Shown here piece after piece: positions 36,784 to 46,360 of a stretch of 64,000 nt of DNA. The notes under the pieces were generated by a model. That model was not told the DNA's origin, ran no database searches, and saw nothing but the letters and a program-made list of their open reading frames with translations. Location of the stretch: NCBI GenBank assembly GCA_022822085.1, contig JAJECK010000091.1, positions 1 to 64,000 on the forward strand, given 5' to 3'. The position numbers were made by a program, and so were the translations under genes. The stretch comes from Candidatus Poribacteria bacterium. Its GTDB lineage: Bacteria; Poribacteria; WGA-4E; WGA-3G. How positions within the stretch are numbered: position 1 is the stretch's first letter; each line of letters starts with the position of its first letter.

Positions 36784-38046
36784 TTATTGTTGTGTATTTT
36801 CTAATACTGCTAAAATACATACGTAATTTTCACTAACTGCGATGCTCTTTGGATTACTTACTTGAAGTGGGACGATAGATAAAAGTTTATCGTAAAGGTG
36901 CGTATGTATACCTTCTTCAAGTTTTATTATTTTCAGAATTGAAAGAAATCCTTTAGCATTTACAACATAGAGATTTTTACCCGAGATTTGAAAATCAGTG
37001 ATTGGTCCTAAAAAACACTTGTCCTCAAAGTCTATTGACTGGGTTGAAGTATCTGAATCGATTTTCTGCATCTTTCCCGAATTTATGATTGCATAAGTGT
37101 TCTCTGGCATTCCATAGTTAAGTATTGTTTGTTCATGTGTTGATAGAAATCTGAGACATTCTCTATGTATATCATAGTAATTCTCACCAAATCGATAGCC
37201 GTATGGATTGTTACCTACTGGCATCTGTGCAGCATCATATACCACCAGAATATTTGAGGATGTATTAAGTTTCCCGACTCCAAGAAATTCACTTGCTCTA
37301 CGGATACTGTCATTTCTGTTTGTTCTAATTTGTAAAAAATACCGGTGTTCAATTAAAGGTGTTGTTAGTCCAACTGGATCACTTGATCTGCTTACTAATG
37401 GATACTTAATCTGTTCTACGATCTGAGATGTGTTTTTCGGGTATAGAAACTTCCATCGATCAGACATTTTTGCAGTCCTAATGAGTTTTATCTGAGCTTG
37501 GTCTTTTTCAAAAATATACAATGCGTCATTTACACCCATAACATAGAGATATGAATGCCAAGCATCAAAGCCATTGATTGGATTGTGATTTGGTAGATTT
37601 TTCGTTAGTTGCACAATGGGGATAGATGGATCTGATATGTCTATGAGATGTATTTTGTTCGGTGTGCCGACAACAAGATTTTGATCATAGAATACTACCT
37701 TCCCAATTTCATGGTCAAATTCCAGAGATGATAAATATGCAGGATGATCCGGTGTTGATACATCTATGACATGCAGGTGCCTTTCGGTAGTAACATAGGC
37801 GGTATCTCCGACAAGGATAACATTATTATTAGGATTAGTACTATACGGAAGTCTAATTGAAGTTATGAGTATCGGATTTTTCGTATCTGTTGTGTCTACA
37901 ATCGTGAATAGACTATCAATGGGTTTTTTAACAGTTACAGTATCTTGATTCTGATTTACAACACTCAAACTGCATCCAATATTAATTAATGCAATTACCA
38001 ATACTATGATTAAGATGTGATTGGAATTTTGTTTTATTTTTTGCAC
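36784..38046 (-). CDS. LVIVD-repeat beta-propeller lipoprotein
   Basis: A 420-residue exported lipoprotein. The signal ends with LINIGC. The body shows LVIVD-type repeats (LHVIDVSTPDHPAYLSSLEF, IHLIDISDPSIPIVQLTKN, DTAYVTTER, KNLYVVNAKGFLSILKII), characteristic of a propeller-like fold used by surface proteins. No enzymatic motif. The C terminus ends in a YVCILAVLENTQQ strand. Confidence 0.8.
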   Translation of the reverse strand: MQKIKQNSNHILIIVLVIALINIGCSLSVVNQNQDTVTVKKPIDSLFTIVDTTDTKNPILITSIRLPYSTNPNNNVILVGDTAYVTTERHLHVIDVSTPDHPAYLSSLEFDHEIGKVVFYDQNLVVGTPNKIHLIDISDPSIPIVQLTKNLPNHNPINGFDAWHSYLYVMGVNDALYIFEKDQAQIKLIRTAKMSDRWKFLYPKNTSQIVEQIKYPLVSRSSDPVGLTTPLIEHRYFLQIRTNRNDSIRRASEFLGVGKLNTSSNILVVYDAAQMPVGNNPYGYRFGENYYDIHRECLRFLSTHEQTILNYGMPENTYAIINSGKMQKIDSDTSTQSIDFEDKCFLGPITDFQISGKNLYVVNAKGFLSILKIIKLEEGIHTHLYDKLLSIVPLQVSNPKSIAVSENYVCILAVLENTQQ

Positions 38047-38661
38047 TGTTTTTTCTCCTCATGCCACTCAGTATTGTCTATAGTATAAGCAATATTTGTG
38101 CCAGTGTTGAAACTGCTAAATATGCGGTTATGTTCGGTATATTGATGAGACGAATTGTACATAATGGGGCAAATAAATTAAAAAGTGTACATTTTTGTGC
38201 AGATTTGTTTGCATTTATTCAAGTTTATTTTTGTATTTTGCAAAATAGTTTAAGCTTTACGTTGAAATGATAATACCAGGGTGTGTAAAGATTTTGTCAC
38301 TACATCTCATTTATCATGAGGGGCGGGCATAAATGATTCAACGCACAATATGTGCTTAAAGGTAGTAGGCACACTCCGTGTGCCGTCCACAAGTTCAAAA
38401 CACATAATGAATTGTGCTACTACAAACGCCAATTGGACAATGGAGCAGGACTTGAAATATGCCACTGTCTGTGTTGATCAACCAAATAATTATGCACACC
38501 CTTCATTTATCATCGTAGGTCGGAAGCTCCCTAATTTCCCTTATTAGTGCTGGGTTATCATATTCCATAAAAACTGATGATGAGATATAATAAATTAGAA
38601 TTGGTATAAGTGCCTCTGAATTGACTTGATACATCGTTTCTACCATGATATTATTAATACA
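38047..38661. other. Intergenic region containing a MITE
   Basis: A 615-base gap between divergent genes (LVIVD lipoprotein and tmk). It holds the 187-base MITE (38318-38504) and, near 38281, GTGTGTAAAGATTTTGTCAC, an inverted match to repeat ends at 24208 and 63768. TTGACT near 38618 with TGATAT/TATTAT sequences near 38645 could drive tmk, but spacing is not ideal. No gene is recognised. Confidence 0.5.
38318..38504. mobile_element. MITE copy 1 (~187 bp) with target duplication
   Basis: The element begins GAGGGGCGGGCATAA and ends with its imperfect inverse TTATGCACACCCTTC. It is flanked by a perfect 9-bp direct repeat, ATTTATCAT, at 38309-38317 and 38505-38513. Inside are the GGCACACTCCGTGTGCC palindrome and a non-coding core nearly identical to the element at 56956-57142. 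It has no coding capacity for a transposase, so it is presumably mobilised in trans. Confidence 0.8.
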
Positions 38662-39291
38662 ATGAAATATAAAGGTTTTTTCATCACAATTGAGGGTGTT
38701 GAAGGTGCGGGCAAAACTACCCAGATACACCGATTAGCAGAGGCACTTGGAGATGATGTAACAGTTACACGAGAACCGGGTGGCACACCAGTATCTGAAC
38801 AGATTAGAGACATCTTCTTAACAGCAGACACAATCTCAGCAGCAACAGAGTTATTGCTAATAGCTGCTGCGCGATCACAGCACGTCACTGAACTTATTCT
38901 ACCTGCCTTGAATAAAGGACAGACTGTTATCTGTGATAGATTTAGCGATGCTACAATTGCTTATCAAGGATACCGAAAAGGGATTGACCTACAAATTATT
39001 GAACAGATCAATCACATTGCAACAGGCGGATTAAAGCCTGATATTACATTTCTACTTGATTTACCACCAGAGATAGGATTGCAACGCAAACGTGACTCTG
39101 ACGAACCCCTCACCCGTCTTGAACATGAAACACTAACCTTACATAAAAAAGTGAGAGAAGGTTACTTAGCAGTGGCAAAATCGGAACCCCAACGCGTCAA
39201 ATTAATTGACGCACAACTTGATGTGGATACTGTCCATAATCTTCTCATAGCAGAAACAGAAAAAAGAATTCAGTTGTCACACAAGAAATAG
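38662..39291 (+). CDS. tmk: Thymidylate kinase
   Basis: Phosphorylates dTMP to dTDP. ATG 38662 gives 209 residues, the usual length. Visible motifs: FITIEGVEGAGKTTQIHRL (P-loop), VTREPGGTPVSEQIR, the DRF motif in ICDRFSDATIAYQGYRKG, and the LDLPPEIGLQRK region before the LID. It begins a run with holB, a common pairing. Confidence 0.95.
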   Translation: MKYKGFFITIEGVEGAGKTTQIHRLAEALGDDVTVTREPGGTPVSEQIRDIFLTADTISAATELLLIAAARSQHVTELILPALNKGQTVICDRFSDATIAYQGYRKGIDLQIIEQINHIATGGLKPDITFLLDLPPEIGLQRKRDSDEPLTRLEHETLTLHKKVREGYLAVAKSEPQRVKLIDAQLDVDTVHNLLIAETEKRIQLSHKK

Positions 39292-39327
39292 AATCTACAT
39301 AAAATCTATAGACGGACCAAATTTGAA

Positions 39328-40290
39328 ATGCAAAACACTATTATCGGACACCAGAACATCATCACACAACTTCAGAACGCGGTGAAATCAGAACGTGTTG
39401 CTGGTGCGTACCTTTTTTCAGGTGAGCAAGGTGTGGGTAAAGAGACTGTCGCATTATATTTTGCAGGTCTAATTTTATGTGAGAATAGTGCAGAAGGAAT
39501 TGTACCCTGTGGAGATTGCCGAGCTTGTCGTAAGATAACAAGTGGTAACCATCCAGACCTTCAAATTATACGACCAGAGGGATCACAACTCAAGATAGAC
39601 CAAATTCGGGAAATGCAACAGCAAATTTCGTATCAACCCCTTGAAGGACCTCGGAAAGTCTATATTATAGCAAATACCGAAAAGATGAATGTCTATACAG
39701 CCAATTCTCTTCTCAAAACACTTGAAGAACCACCCGCTGCATCGACGATTATTTTACTGACTGAAAACCTAAATTCAATACTACCTACAATTAGATCACG
39801 GAGTCAGATTCTTACTTTTTACCCCATGTCAACAGAAGAATTAGCATCGGCATTAGTAGGCAGTTTTTCCATAAAGCAAGAAGATGCAACTAATGCTGCT
39901 TTATTGTCTCGTGGGTTTGTAGGTAAAGCAATAACGCTTGTTGATAAAGGTATTAACGATAGCCAAGAAATCCCAGAAATATTAGAAGAAACGGACATAA
40001 TTGCAGCCTTCCGTTTAGCAGAACAATTTGAAAAGAATTTGGATAGTTTAGACGAATTAATCACTTGGTATCGTGACCTGCTTCTGGTACAACAAGGTGC
40101 ACCAAAAGAATTGATCACGCATACCGATGCGCTGGATAGATTACGGGCACTGGCTCCACGATACTCCCATATAAGACTTCAACGCGCTATAAAGACAGTA
40201 TTTCAAACGAAATCGTTAATCCAAAAAACGTATGTATCAAAGACATTTTCCTTGGAAGTTATGTGTATTAAGTTAATAGAAGGAAGATGA
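39328..40290 (+). CDS. holB: DNA polymerase III delta' subunit
   Basis: A clamp-loader subunit of 320 residues. The AAA+ core shows YLFSGEQGVGKETVALYFA (a degenerate P-loop, as common in delta'), a zinc module from LILC through CGDCRACRK, and KVYIIANTEKMNVYTANSLL followed by KTLEEPP. The sensor/SRC region is PTIRSRSQ, where the Cys of the SRC motif is Ser. It follows tmk by 36 bases. Confidence 0.92.
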   Translation: MQNTIIGHQNIITQLQNAVKSERVAGAYLFSGEQGVGKETVALYFAGLILCENSAEGIVPCGDCRACRKITSGNHPDLQIIRPEGSQLKIDQIREMQQQISYQPLEGPRKVYIIANTEKMNVYTANSLLKTLEEPPAASTIILLTENLNSILPTIRSRSQILTFYPMSTEELASALVGSFSIKQEDATNAALLSRGFVGKAITLVDKGINDSQEIPEILEETDIIAAFRLAEQFEKNLDSLDELITWYRDLLLVQQGAPKELITHTDALDRLRALAPRYSHIRLQRAIKTVFQTKSLIQKTYVSKTFSLEVMCIKLIEGR

Positions 40291-40315
40291 TTTGTAGATA
40301 TTTGTCTGTAAAGAT

Positions 40316-41266
40316 ATGTCAAATTTGTTGAACCATGCCAAGACATTAGAATCGGATGGGAACTTTCCAGAGGCCATACAAGCCTATGAGGATGTAATCC
40401 AATCCGTAGAAGAATCCGTTTTTGTTGCTGATGCTTATTTCCGACTTGGAAACGTCTATCGGGAATGGGATGAACTCTTTGCAGCACAACGTTTCCTTTC
40501 TCAAGCACATCAACTGGATCCTGAGAATTCAGAGATACGAGATGCAATAGAATCGCTAAATCAATACTTTTCTGAAAATAGAGAAGATATCGCTGACCAG
40601 ATGTCCCGTCAAAACAGCGATCAAATTGTATCACTATTTCGTATTGCTACTGGCATCAAATTGATTGCGATGGAGAAACCGGTGCAAGCATATCCGTTAA
40701 TGAAAAGTCGAACGAAGATCTATCCAAATGCTGCTGTCGCAAAACATCTTCTCACCGATATTAGTATTACCGAACAGGAACGTAATTCTGCCATTGAATA
40801 TTTAATTGAAAGAGATTGGCTTGTGAGGACAAGTGCGGATTTATACACTATCTCTGACAGCGGTTTATATGCCTTTTATACAGCATTAGCAATATTGCAT
40901 GTAGACAATGAAGCATACTCGGATGCGATTGCTTGTTATGAACAAGCCTATTGGTTGGATAGTGATAATCTCGGACCTTTATATCAGAAAGTTATCTGTT
41001 ATGCTGCCCTTGAAATGTGGAATGATGTAATAACGAACATAAGAGAACTTCCTTCTGAGATACCGACTGAGATTGATCAAGTGGCATATTATACTGCAGT
41101 TGCATTGAGTAATCATCACACATTTCAACAAACAAATGATGAACAAGATAAACAGACTGTCATTGATGCATGTAAAACGGTGTTGAGTTTAGATAAAAAA
41201 GACAAGACTATTTTGAAACTACTTGACTCCTATCAAGACAAAAAGAGTTGGTGGCGGAGGAAATAA
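40316..41266 (+). CDS. TPR-repeat protein with winged-helix-like middle
   Basis: A 316-residue cytosolic protein, no signal peptide. TPR units are visible at both ends (NFPEAIQAYEDVIQ with FVADAYFRLGNVYREWDELF, and AYSDAIACYEQAYWLDSDNL). The middle segment (AIEYLIERDWLVRTSADLYT) resembles a small winged-helix or FG-repeat-free spacer and is not recognised. Its stop codon abuts the ATG of the following WD40 gene, suggesting a shared transcript with tmk-holB. Confidence 0.75.
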   Translation: MSNLLNHAKTLESDGNFPEAIQAYEDVIQSVEESVFVADAYFRLGNVYREWDELFAAQRFLSQAHQLDPENSEIRDAIESLNQYFSENREDIADQMSRQNSDQIVSLFRIATGIKLIAMEKPVQAYPLMKSRTKIYPNAAVAKHLLTDISITEQERNSAIEYLIERDWLVRTSADLYTISDSGLYAFYTALAILHVDNEAYSDAIACYEQAYWLDSDNLGPLYQKVICYAALEMWNDVITNIRELPSEIPTEIDQVAYYTAVALSNHHTFQQTNDEQDKQTVIDACKTVLSLDKKDKTILKLLDSYQDKKSWWRRK

Positions 41267-43645
41267 ATGAAAAACATAATTTGTTTGACAATACTCGTCG
41301 TTTCGGTGGTATTTTTACCGAACATTGAGGCACAAGAGACTATTCAATGGAAATTACCTGAAGGAGCAAAAGTTCGTCTTAGCAAAGGCGTGATAACCGA
41401 TATGCAACTTTCACCTGATGGATCAAAGCTGGCAATAGCGAGTTCCGTTGAGGTAAGACTTTACGATGTAGACACTGGTGCAGAAAGCGTCCTCCTAACA
41501 AAAAACACAGATTTGGTTGGATCGGTTGCTTTTTCTCCAAATGGCACTAAACTGGTTTACACAAGCGGAGAGAAGAAATGTTACGTTTGGAACTTGTCAA
41601 ACAATAAAATTATAACTACTTTCAATACCAACGAATCTTCATATAAGTCATTGAAGATTCTTGCAGATGAAAAAACACTCGTTGCTCACACATGGACAGA
41701 CACATTTGTGCTTTGGGACATCACCAATGGCGAACTATTAGATTTAATTAGTCCAAAAGCATCCAAAATTAGAATTAAAGGTATGGATTGGCACCGTGCC
41801 ATAGATGGTGTTGGTAACGATAACGGTTTTGTGGTCTATGCAATTGGCAATCATGACGGTACCATTAGTATCCAAGATGGACGTACACATCAACTGATAC
41901 GAACACTTATATCTCGAACTAATGAAGATGCTTTTCTGAAGGTTGGTCAAGAACAAGAACCTTCTGTAATCGTAAGCATTCCGCGAGCCCCAGAAAATGA
42001 AGACGATCCGAAACATCATCCCACAACTTTTAGGGATGATGGAAAACCTTTTCCTATCCAATACAAGTTGAATCCACAGACTTCATTGCGTGCACAATTA
42101 GATAAACAACCGATCAAACGGATATCGGAAATTAAATTTTCACCAGATGGCAAATTGCTTGTAAGCAAAAGCAACTATGAGATCCCAAGATGGGGCGGAT
42201 CCTCAGGATCCAGTGGCCCCACAGAACTTTGGGATGTAGAAACTGGTGAGCAACTGGGAGCATTCCCTTGGTGGGTGGATGCAAAGTTTTCGAGCGATAG
42301 CAAGACTATTGCTTTGTTATCACATAGTGGTTTCAGTCATGGTAGATGTGATATTTGGGATATGATTGACAGACATCAAATGGCAGAATTTGAATCTATT
42401 ACAGAAGTCCAATTTTCTGGTGATGGTAGAACCTTATATTTAAGGCAAGGAAAAAGTTACGATAATCAGGGAACTGTCGTAGAAAGACCGAGATATACGA
42501 TTTGGGATATAACATCGCAAAGTGAAATTGTATCAGTTCATCCTATAGATGATCGAGATGTTCTTTCCCATAAACAACTGTTATCTTACGATGGTTCTGT
42601 TCTTGTTACGGCTAATGATAATTCTACAATTGATGTATGGAAAACCAAATCAGACACGCAGATGCACACGCTTACCAAAGGTAATATCAATAAGTTCAAT
42701 GCATTAGCATTTAGTGACGATGGCAAAACATTAGTAAGTGGAAGTTCAGAAGGATTACATTTTTGGGATATAGAAAATGGAACACTACGGAACACAATAA
42801 CAACAGAAAAAGCGGATATACAAGGTTTAACTTTTGAAAATGATAACAAGACTCTAACGACTGTTGGATTTGGATCCACAATTCAGTGGGATGTTACCAC
42901 TGAGGAACAAATTTCCGCAGATAATACTCGAATTAATTTTATTGCTACTGTAGGATCATCTCATTTTCACGATGGTACAATCATTGAGTTTTTAATGTAT
43001 GCAATCTCACCGAATTGTAAGTCAATTGCTGCTAAGAATAGAAAAGTCGAGGCAATTGAAATATGGCAGACTGACACACGTAAACGAATAGGTTTGCTCA
43101 AAGATGATGCATTTAAGACTGCCAGAGGTGCGATGGCACTTATTCCTGATGGTAGTATTTTAGCAACTGTAAATCAGTTTGGCAAAGCACATGAAGTATA
43201 TTTGTGGGATACGGACACAGGTGAACGAATTGCAATATTAAATATAACAAAGAACTTGATTGAAAAAGTGTTTGCAAGCTTTATGGACATTCAAACTTAT
43301 GCATTGATGTTTGATTTTAGCGGAGAAACATTAGCAGTTGGAACTCATAAAAAGGACATCCAATTGTGGGACGTTGATACACAGAAACGTGTGAGAATCA
43401 TCAAGACTTCACATAAGCATGTTATATGCAAAATAGCATTTTCTCCAGATAGCAATTTTATAGCAAGTGGGGATACGGGTGGTGACATTCATGTTTGGGA
43501 TGCCAAAACTGGTACACATGTTGCCGCATATAAGGGACATAAATTGAATATAAATGTTCTGGTGTTTTCAAAGAACAGTAGATATCTTGCAAGCACAGGC
43601 TTGTATGACGGCACTATTTTTCTATGGGATGTACCCAAAAAATGA
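41267..43645 (+). CDS. Large secreted WD40-repeat protein
   Basis: A 792-residue exported beta-propeller protein. The signal peptide ends near NIEAQ. About a dozen degenerate WD40 units follow, for example MQLSPDGSKLAIASSVEVRL, VAFSPNGTKLVYTSG, IKFSPDGKLLVSKS, LAFSDDGKTLVSGSSEGLHF and IAFSPDSNFIASGDTGGDIH, each closing with an xWD or LWDV element. The length allows two propellers. It is paralogous to the WD40 lipoprotein at 31.7 kb but lacks the lipobox Cys. It starts immediately after the TPR gene stop. Confidence 0.86.
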   Translation: MKNIICLTILVVSVVFLPNIEAQETIQWKLPEGAKVRLSKGVITDMQLSPDGSKLAIASSVEVRLYDVDTGAESVLLTKNTDLVGSVAFSPNGTKLVYTSGEKKCYVWNLSNNKIITTFNTNESSYKSLKILADEKTLVAHTWTDTFVLWDITNGELLDLISPKASKIRIKGMDWHRAIDGVGNDNGFVVYAIGNHDGTISIQDGRTHQLIRTLISRTNEDAFLKVGQEQEPSVIVSIPRAPENEDDPKHHPTTFRDDGKPFPIQYKLNPQTSLRAQLDKQPIKRISEIKFSPDGKLLVSKSNYEIPRWGGSSGSSGPTELWDVETGEQLGAFPWWVDAKFSSDSKTIALLSHSGFSHGRCDIWDMIDRHQMAEFESITEVQFSGDGRTLYLRQGKSYDNQGTVVERPRYTIWDITSQSEIVSVHPIDDRDVLSHKQLLSYDGSVLVTANDNSTIDVWKTKSDTQMHTLTKGNINKFNALAFSDDGKTLVSGSSEGLHFWDIENGTLRNTITTEKADIQGLTFENDNKTLTTVGFGSTIQWDVTTEEQISADNTRINFIATVGSSHFHDGTIIEFLMYAISPNCKSIAAKNRKVEAIEIWQTDTRKRIGLLKDDAFKTARGAMALIPDGSILATVNQFGKAHEVYLWDTDTGERIAILNITKNLIEKVFASFMDIQTYALMFDFSGETLAVGTHKKDIQLWDVDTQKRVRIIKTSHKHVICKIAFSPDSNFIASGDTGGDIHVWDAKTGTHVAAYKGHKLNINVLVFSKNSRYLASTGLYDGTIFLWDVPKK

Positions 43646-43661
43646 ACTTCAAGGGTGAGAT

Positions 43662-44195
43662 ATGCGAAATCTAATATTGTCGTGTTTCGTTTTATTATTG
43701 ATCGGATGTGGACCGAAGAGTATTCCATATTCACAGAAGACAAATTCTGTCAACCCGAATGAAACAGCGCGAACACATTATGAATGGGGTCTTGAATATG
43801 CCAAAGCAGGCGACCTATCCCAAGCAGTCACTGAGTTTAAATTAGCTATTGAGCATGAACCGCGATGGGCAATTCCACATTACAATCTCGGTTCTGTATA
43901 TGGAAATATGGGGGTGCTTGACAAAGCAATCATTGCGTGGGAACGGGCAACGCAACTGGATACAGATTTTGCAAAAGCACACTATAACCTTGCCGTTGCT
44001 TATGCAGTGAAGGCTGAGAGGACATTAGGATCAGGTGGGAAGCGGACTTATATTGAGAAATCAATTGTCTCTTTACGGGAAGCAATTCGGGTGGATAAAT
44101 CAACTCTGACCGCAGCTAAAATGGAAGAAGCATTTGATAGTATTCAAGAATTGCCAGAATTTAAAGAATTGGTCAATTCAACCGAACCAAAATAG
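43662..44195 (+). CDS. TPR-repeat lipoprotein
   Basis: A 177-residue lipoprotein with signal MRNLILSCFVLLLIGCGPKS. Three TPR-like units follow (ARTHYEWGLEYAKAGDLSQA, AIPHYNLGSVYGNMGVLDKA, FAKAHYNLAVAYAVKAERTL). The end of the upstream WD40 gene is 16 bases away, and AGGGTGAGAT precedes the ATG. Probably part of an envelope complex with the neighbouring WD40 and TPR proteins. Confidence 0.83.
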   Translation: MRNLILSCFVLLLIGCGPKSIPYSQKTNSVNPNETARTHYEWGLEYAKAGDLSQAVTEFKLAIEHEPRWAIPHYNLGSVYGNMGVLDKAIIAWERATQLDTDFAKAHYNLAVAYAVKAERTLGSGGKRTYIEKSIVSLREAIRVDKSTLTAAKMEEAFDSIQELPEFKELVNSTEPK

Positions 44196-44280
44196 AAATC
44201 TATCACGTTACATCAAATGTAAATTTATTCATTCAACACAAACTAAACTATTCTGTCATAGATACAAACGGAGTTGAAGT

Positions 44281-45309
44281 ATGTCCTATACTGGCGAAAA
44301 CTTACCAATTGACCAAATACTTTGCGGGGACAATATGGAACTTATTCAACAACTGCCGGATTCTTGTATCCAGTTAGTTATTACCTCTCCACCTTACTTC
44401 CAGCAGCGCGATTACGGTGGTGGGATGGGGAATGAAGGTAATGTCAAGGAGTATATTGACAAATTACTATGTCTCTTCCGTGAATGTATTAGAGTGGTAA
44501 GTAATAATGGAAATATAGTTTTCAATGTAGGTGACAAATATCAGGACAGCAGTTTACTTCTTGTTCCATATCGTTTTGCACTTGCAGCCATAGATACAGA
44601 ATTGGTCAGACTTGTTAATGAAATCACATGGGTTAAAAAGAATCCTACCCCTCGTCAGTTTAAACGCCGTCTTGTAAGTAGTACAGAACCTTTCTTCCAT
44701 TTCGTGAAATCCGATGACTATTTCTACAACCCTAAAGCATTTTTGTCTGAATCGCGTCCGACTCAGAAGTCAAAAAAGAAGACCGACACTAAAGTCGGAC
44801 AACGATATTTTGAACTGATTGACGAATCTGAGTTATCTGATGCGGAGAAAGCAGTTGCTCGGATTGAACTTGCAGAGGTGATTCAAGAGGTAAAACGGGG
44901 CAAAACACAAAGTTTTAGAATGAAAATACGTGGTATTCATGCAGAACCGTTCGGCGGACAGATGGGTGGACGTACATTACAACTAAAGAATAAAGGGTTT
45001 ACAATCATTCGGATTCACGGAAACAAACTCAAGCGAGATTTGATTGAGACATCAGTTGCATCGGATAAAGGAAATATACATCCTGCAATCTATCCGGTTG
45101 ATCTGATTGAGGAGTTCTTACATCTTCTCACACCTCCTGGTTCTGTTGTACTTGATCCTTTCATGGGCTCAGGATCAACAGCAGTTGCCTGCAAAAAACT
45201 TGGCAGGCATTACATTGGATATGACATAAATACTAAATATTGTGAATATGCACGACAGTGCTTAGATGGGACACCATATAGAAATCTGCACCTGTTAGAC
45301 GGAGTTTGA
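44281..45309 (+). CDS. Orphan DNA methyltransferase, TSPPY-type
   Basis: A 342-residue adenine-N6 or cytosine-N4 DNA methyltransferase. Catalytic motif IV is TSPPY at residues 35-39, and the SAM-binding motif I is LDPFMGSGSTAVACKKLG at about 290. This order (IV before I) is the beta class, and TSPPY favours N4-cytosine. The middle 140-250 is the target-recognition region. No restriction enzyme or specificity gene is adjacent, so it is probably solitary and regulatory, or part of a lost system. Confidence 0.9.
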   Translation: MSYTGENLPIDQILCGDNMELIQQLPDSCIQLVITSPPYFQQRDYGGGMGNEGNVKEYIDKLLCLFRECIRVVSNNGNIVFNVGDKYQDSSLLLVPYRFALAAIDTELVRLVNEITWVKKNPTPRQFKRRLVSSTEPFFHFVKSDDYFYNPKAFLSESRPTQKSKKKTDTKVGQRYFELIDESELSDAEKAVARIELAEVIQEVKRGKTQSFRMKIRGIHAEPFGGQMGGRTLQLKNKGFTIIRIHGNKLKRDLIETSVASDKGNIHPAIYPVDLIEEFLHLLTPPGSVVLDPFMGSGSTAVACKKLGRHYIGYDINTKYCEYARQCLDGTPYRNLHLLDGV

Positions 45310-45404
45310 TGAAATACCCACGTAAAATTACTGATTGGTGAAAGTCTTCTTAGACATTTCTACAAAAAATTGAACCGAAAAAGTAACACTCCTCATCACA
45401 TCAC

Positions 45405-46331
45405 ATGCCACAGTACACAACACTTTCCACAGAAGATCTCGTGCACATTTTGAAGCATTATGAAATCGGTAGACCGATAAGGTTAGAAGATATAAACGGA
45501 GGATATGGAAACAGCAACTTCAAGTTGACTACGACAGAAGGTACATTCCTACTTAAAATTTGTGATGAGAAAAACGTGGATCAACTTAAGATGCAGGTCC
45601 AATTATTGGACCATCTTCAACAATATGAATATCCAACCGTATATCCAATCTTACAGAAAAACCACGAAGCACTCCTCATTACCGATATATTTCATGTGAT
45701 GATTTATCCATTTTTGAATGGAGGCACACCTCAACCGTCCAAACAGGTATCAACTCAGATCGGGGCAGCGTTAGGGAAGTTACATTCTATACCGCCACTT
45801 CCAGATCTTCCATGTTTTCCAATGGGTATAACTGAAATTATTCCATTTCTGGAAGAGGTGAAAGGCACACAATTTTCTGGTCATCCTTTTGTAATATGGT
45901 TAAAATCTGAACTTGAGTGGATTGAACCAGAATTGGACAAACCACTACCCACTGGTCCCCTGCACGGTGATCTGTTCTTAGACAATACACTGTTTGATGG
46001 AGACAATATGGTGGCAATCCTTGACTTTGAGGAAGTGTGTTTTGATAAAATGATGATTGATGTCGGTATGGCAATAATTGGAAGTTGTTATACTGTCCAA
46101 CATCAATTGGATCCTTTATCTGTATGCGGTTTCTTAGAAACGTACAACGCTATTCGCTTGATGACAGATGAGGAATGGGACAGTTTAGATTGTTATGTTC
46201 ACTATGCAGCACTATGTATTGCATTCTGGAGATTTAGACAATTCAATCTTCGTCATCCTGATGAAAGCAGTGCTGATAAGTATTTTGAAATGATTGTCCG
46301 AAGTGCAAATTGGCAGTCAATAAGACTATAA
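45405..46331 (+). CDS. Homoserine-kinase type II-like phosphotransferase
   Basis: A 308-residue member of the aminoglycoside-phosphotransferase kinase fold. The N-terminal GGYGNSNFKLTTTEGTFLLK is the nucleotide loop and Lys; catalytic GPLHGDLFLDNTLF (Brenner motif HGDLxxDN) and metal-binding AILDFEEVCFD follow. The spacing and the CFD/CIAFWRFRQFN tail resemble ThrB type II homoserine kinase, my preferred reading, but choline-kinase-like enzymes are possible. It overlaps the earliest possible start of the ABC-F gene but not its preferred one. Confidence 0.78.
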   Translation: MPQYTTLSTEDLVHILKHYEIGRPIRLEDINGGYGNSNFKLTTTEGTFLLKICDEKNVDQLKMQVQLLDHLQQYEYPTVYPILQKNHEALLITDIFHVMIYPFLNGGTPQPSKQVSTQIGAALGKLHSIPPLPDLPCFPMGITEIIPFLEEVKGTQFSGHPFVIWLKSELEWIEPELDKPLPTGPLHGDLFLDNTLFDGDNMVAILDFEEVCFDKMMIDVGMAIIGSCYTVQHQLDPLSVCGFLETYNAIRLMTDEEWDSLDCYVHYAALCIAFWRFRQFNLRHPDESSADKYFEMIVRSANWQSIRL

Positions 46332-46360
46332 CCAAAAACGAGTTAAACACGGTACTTGAT

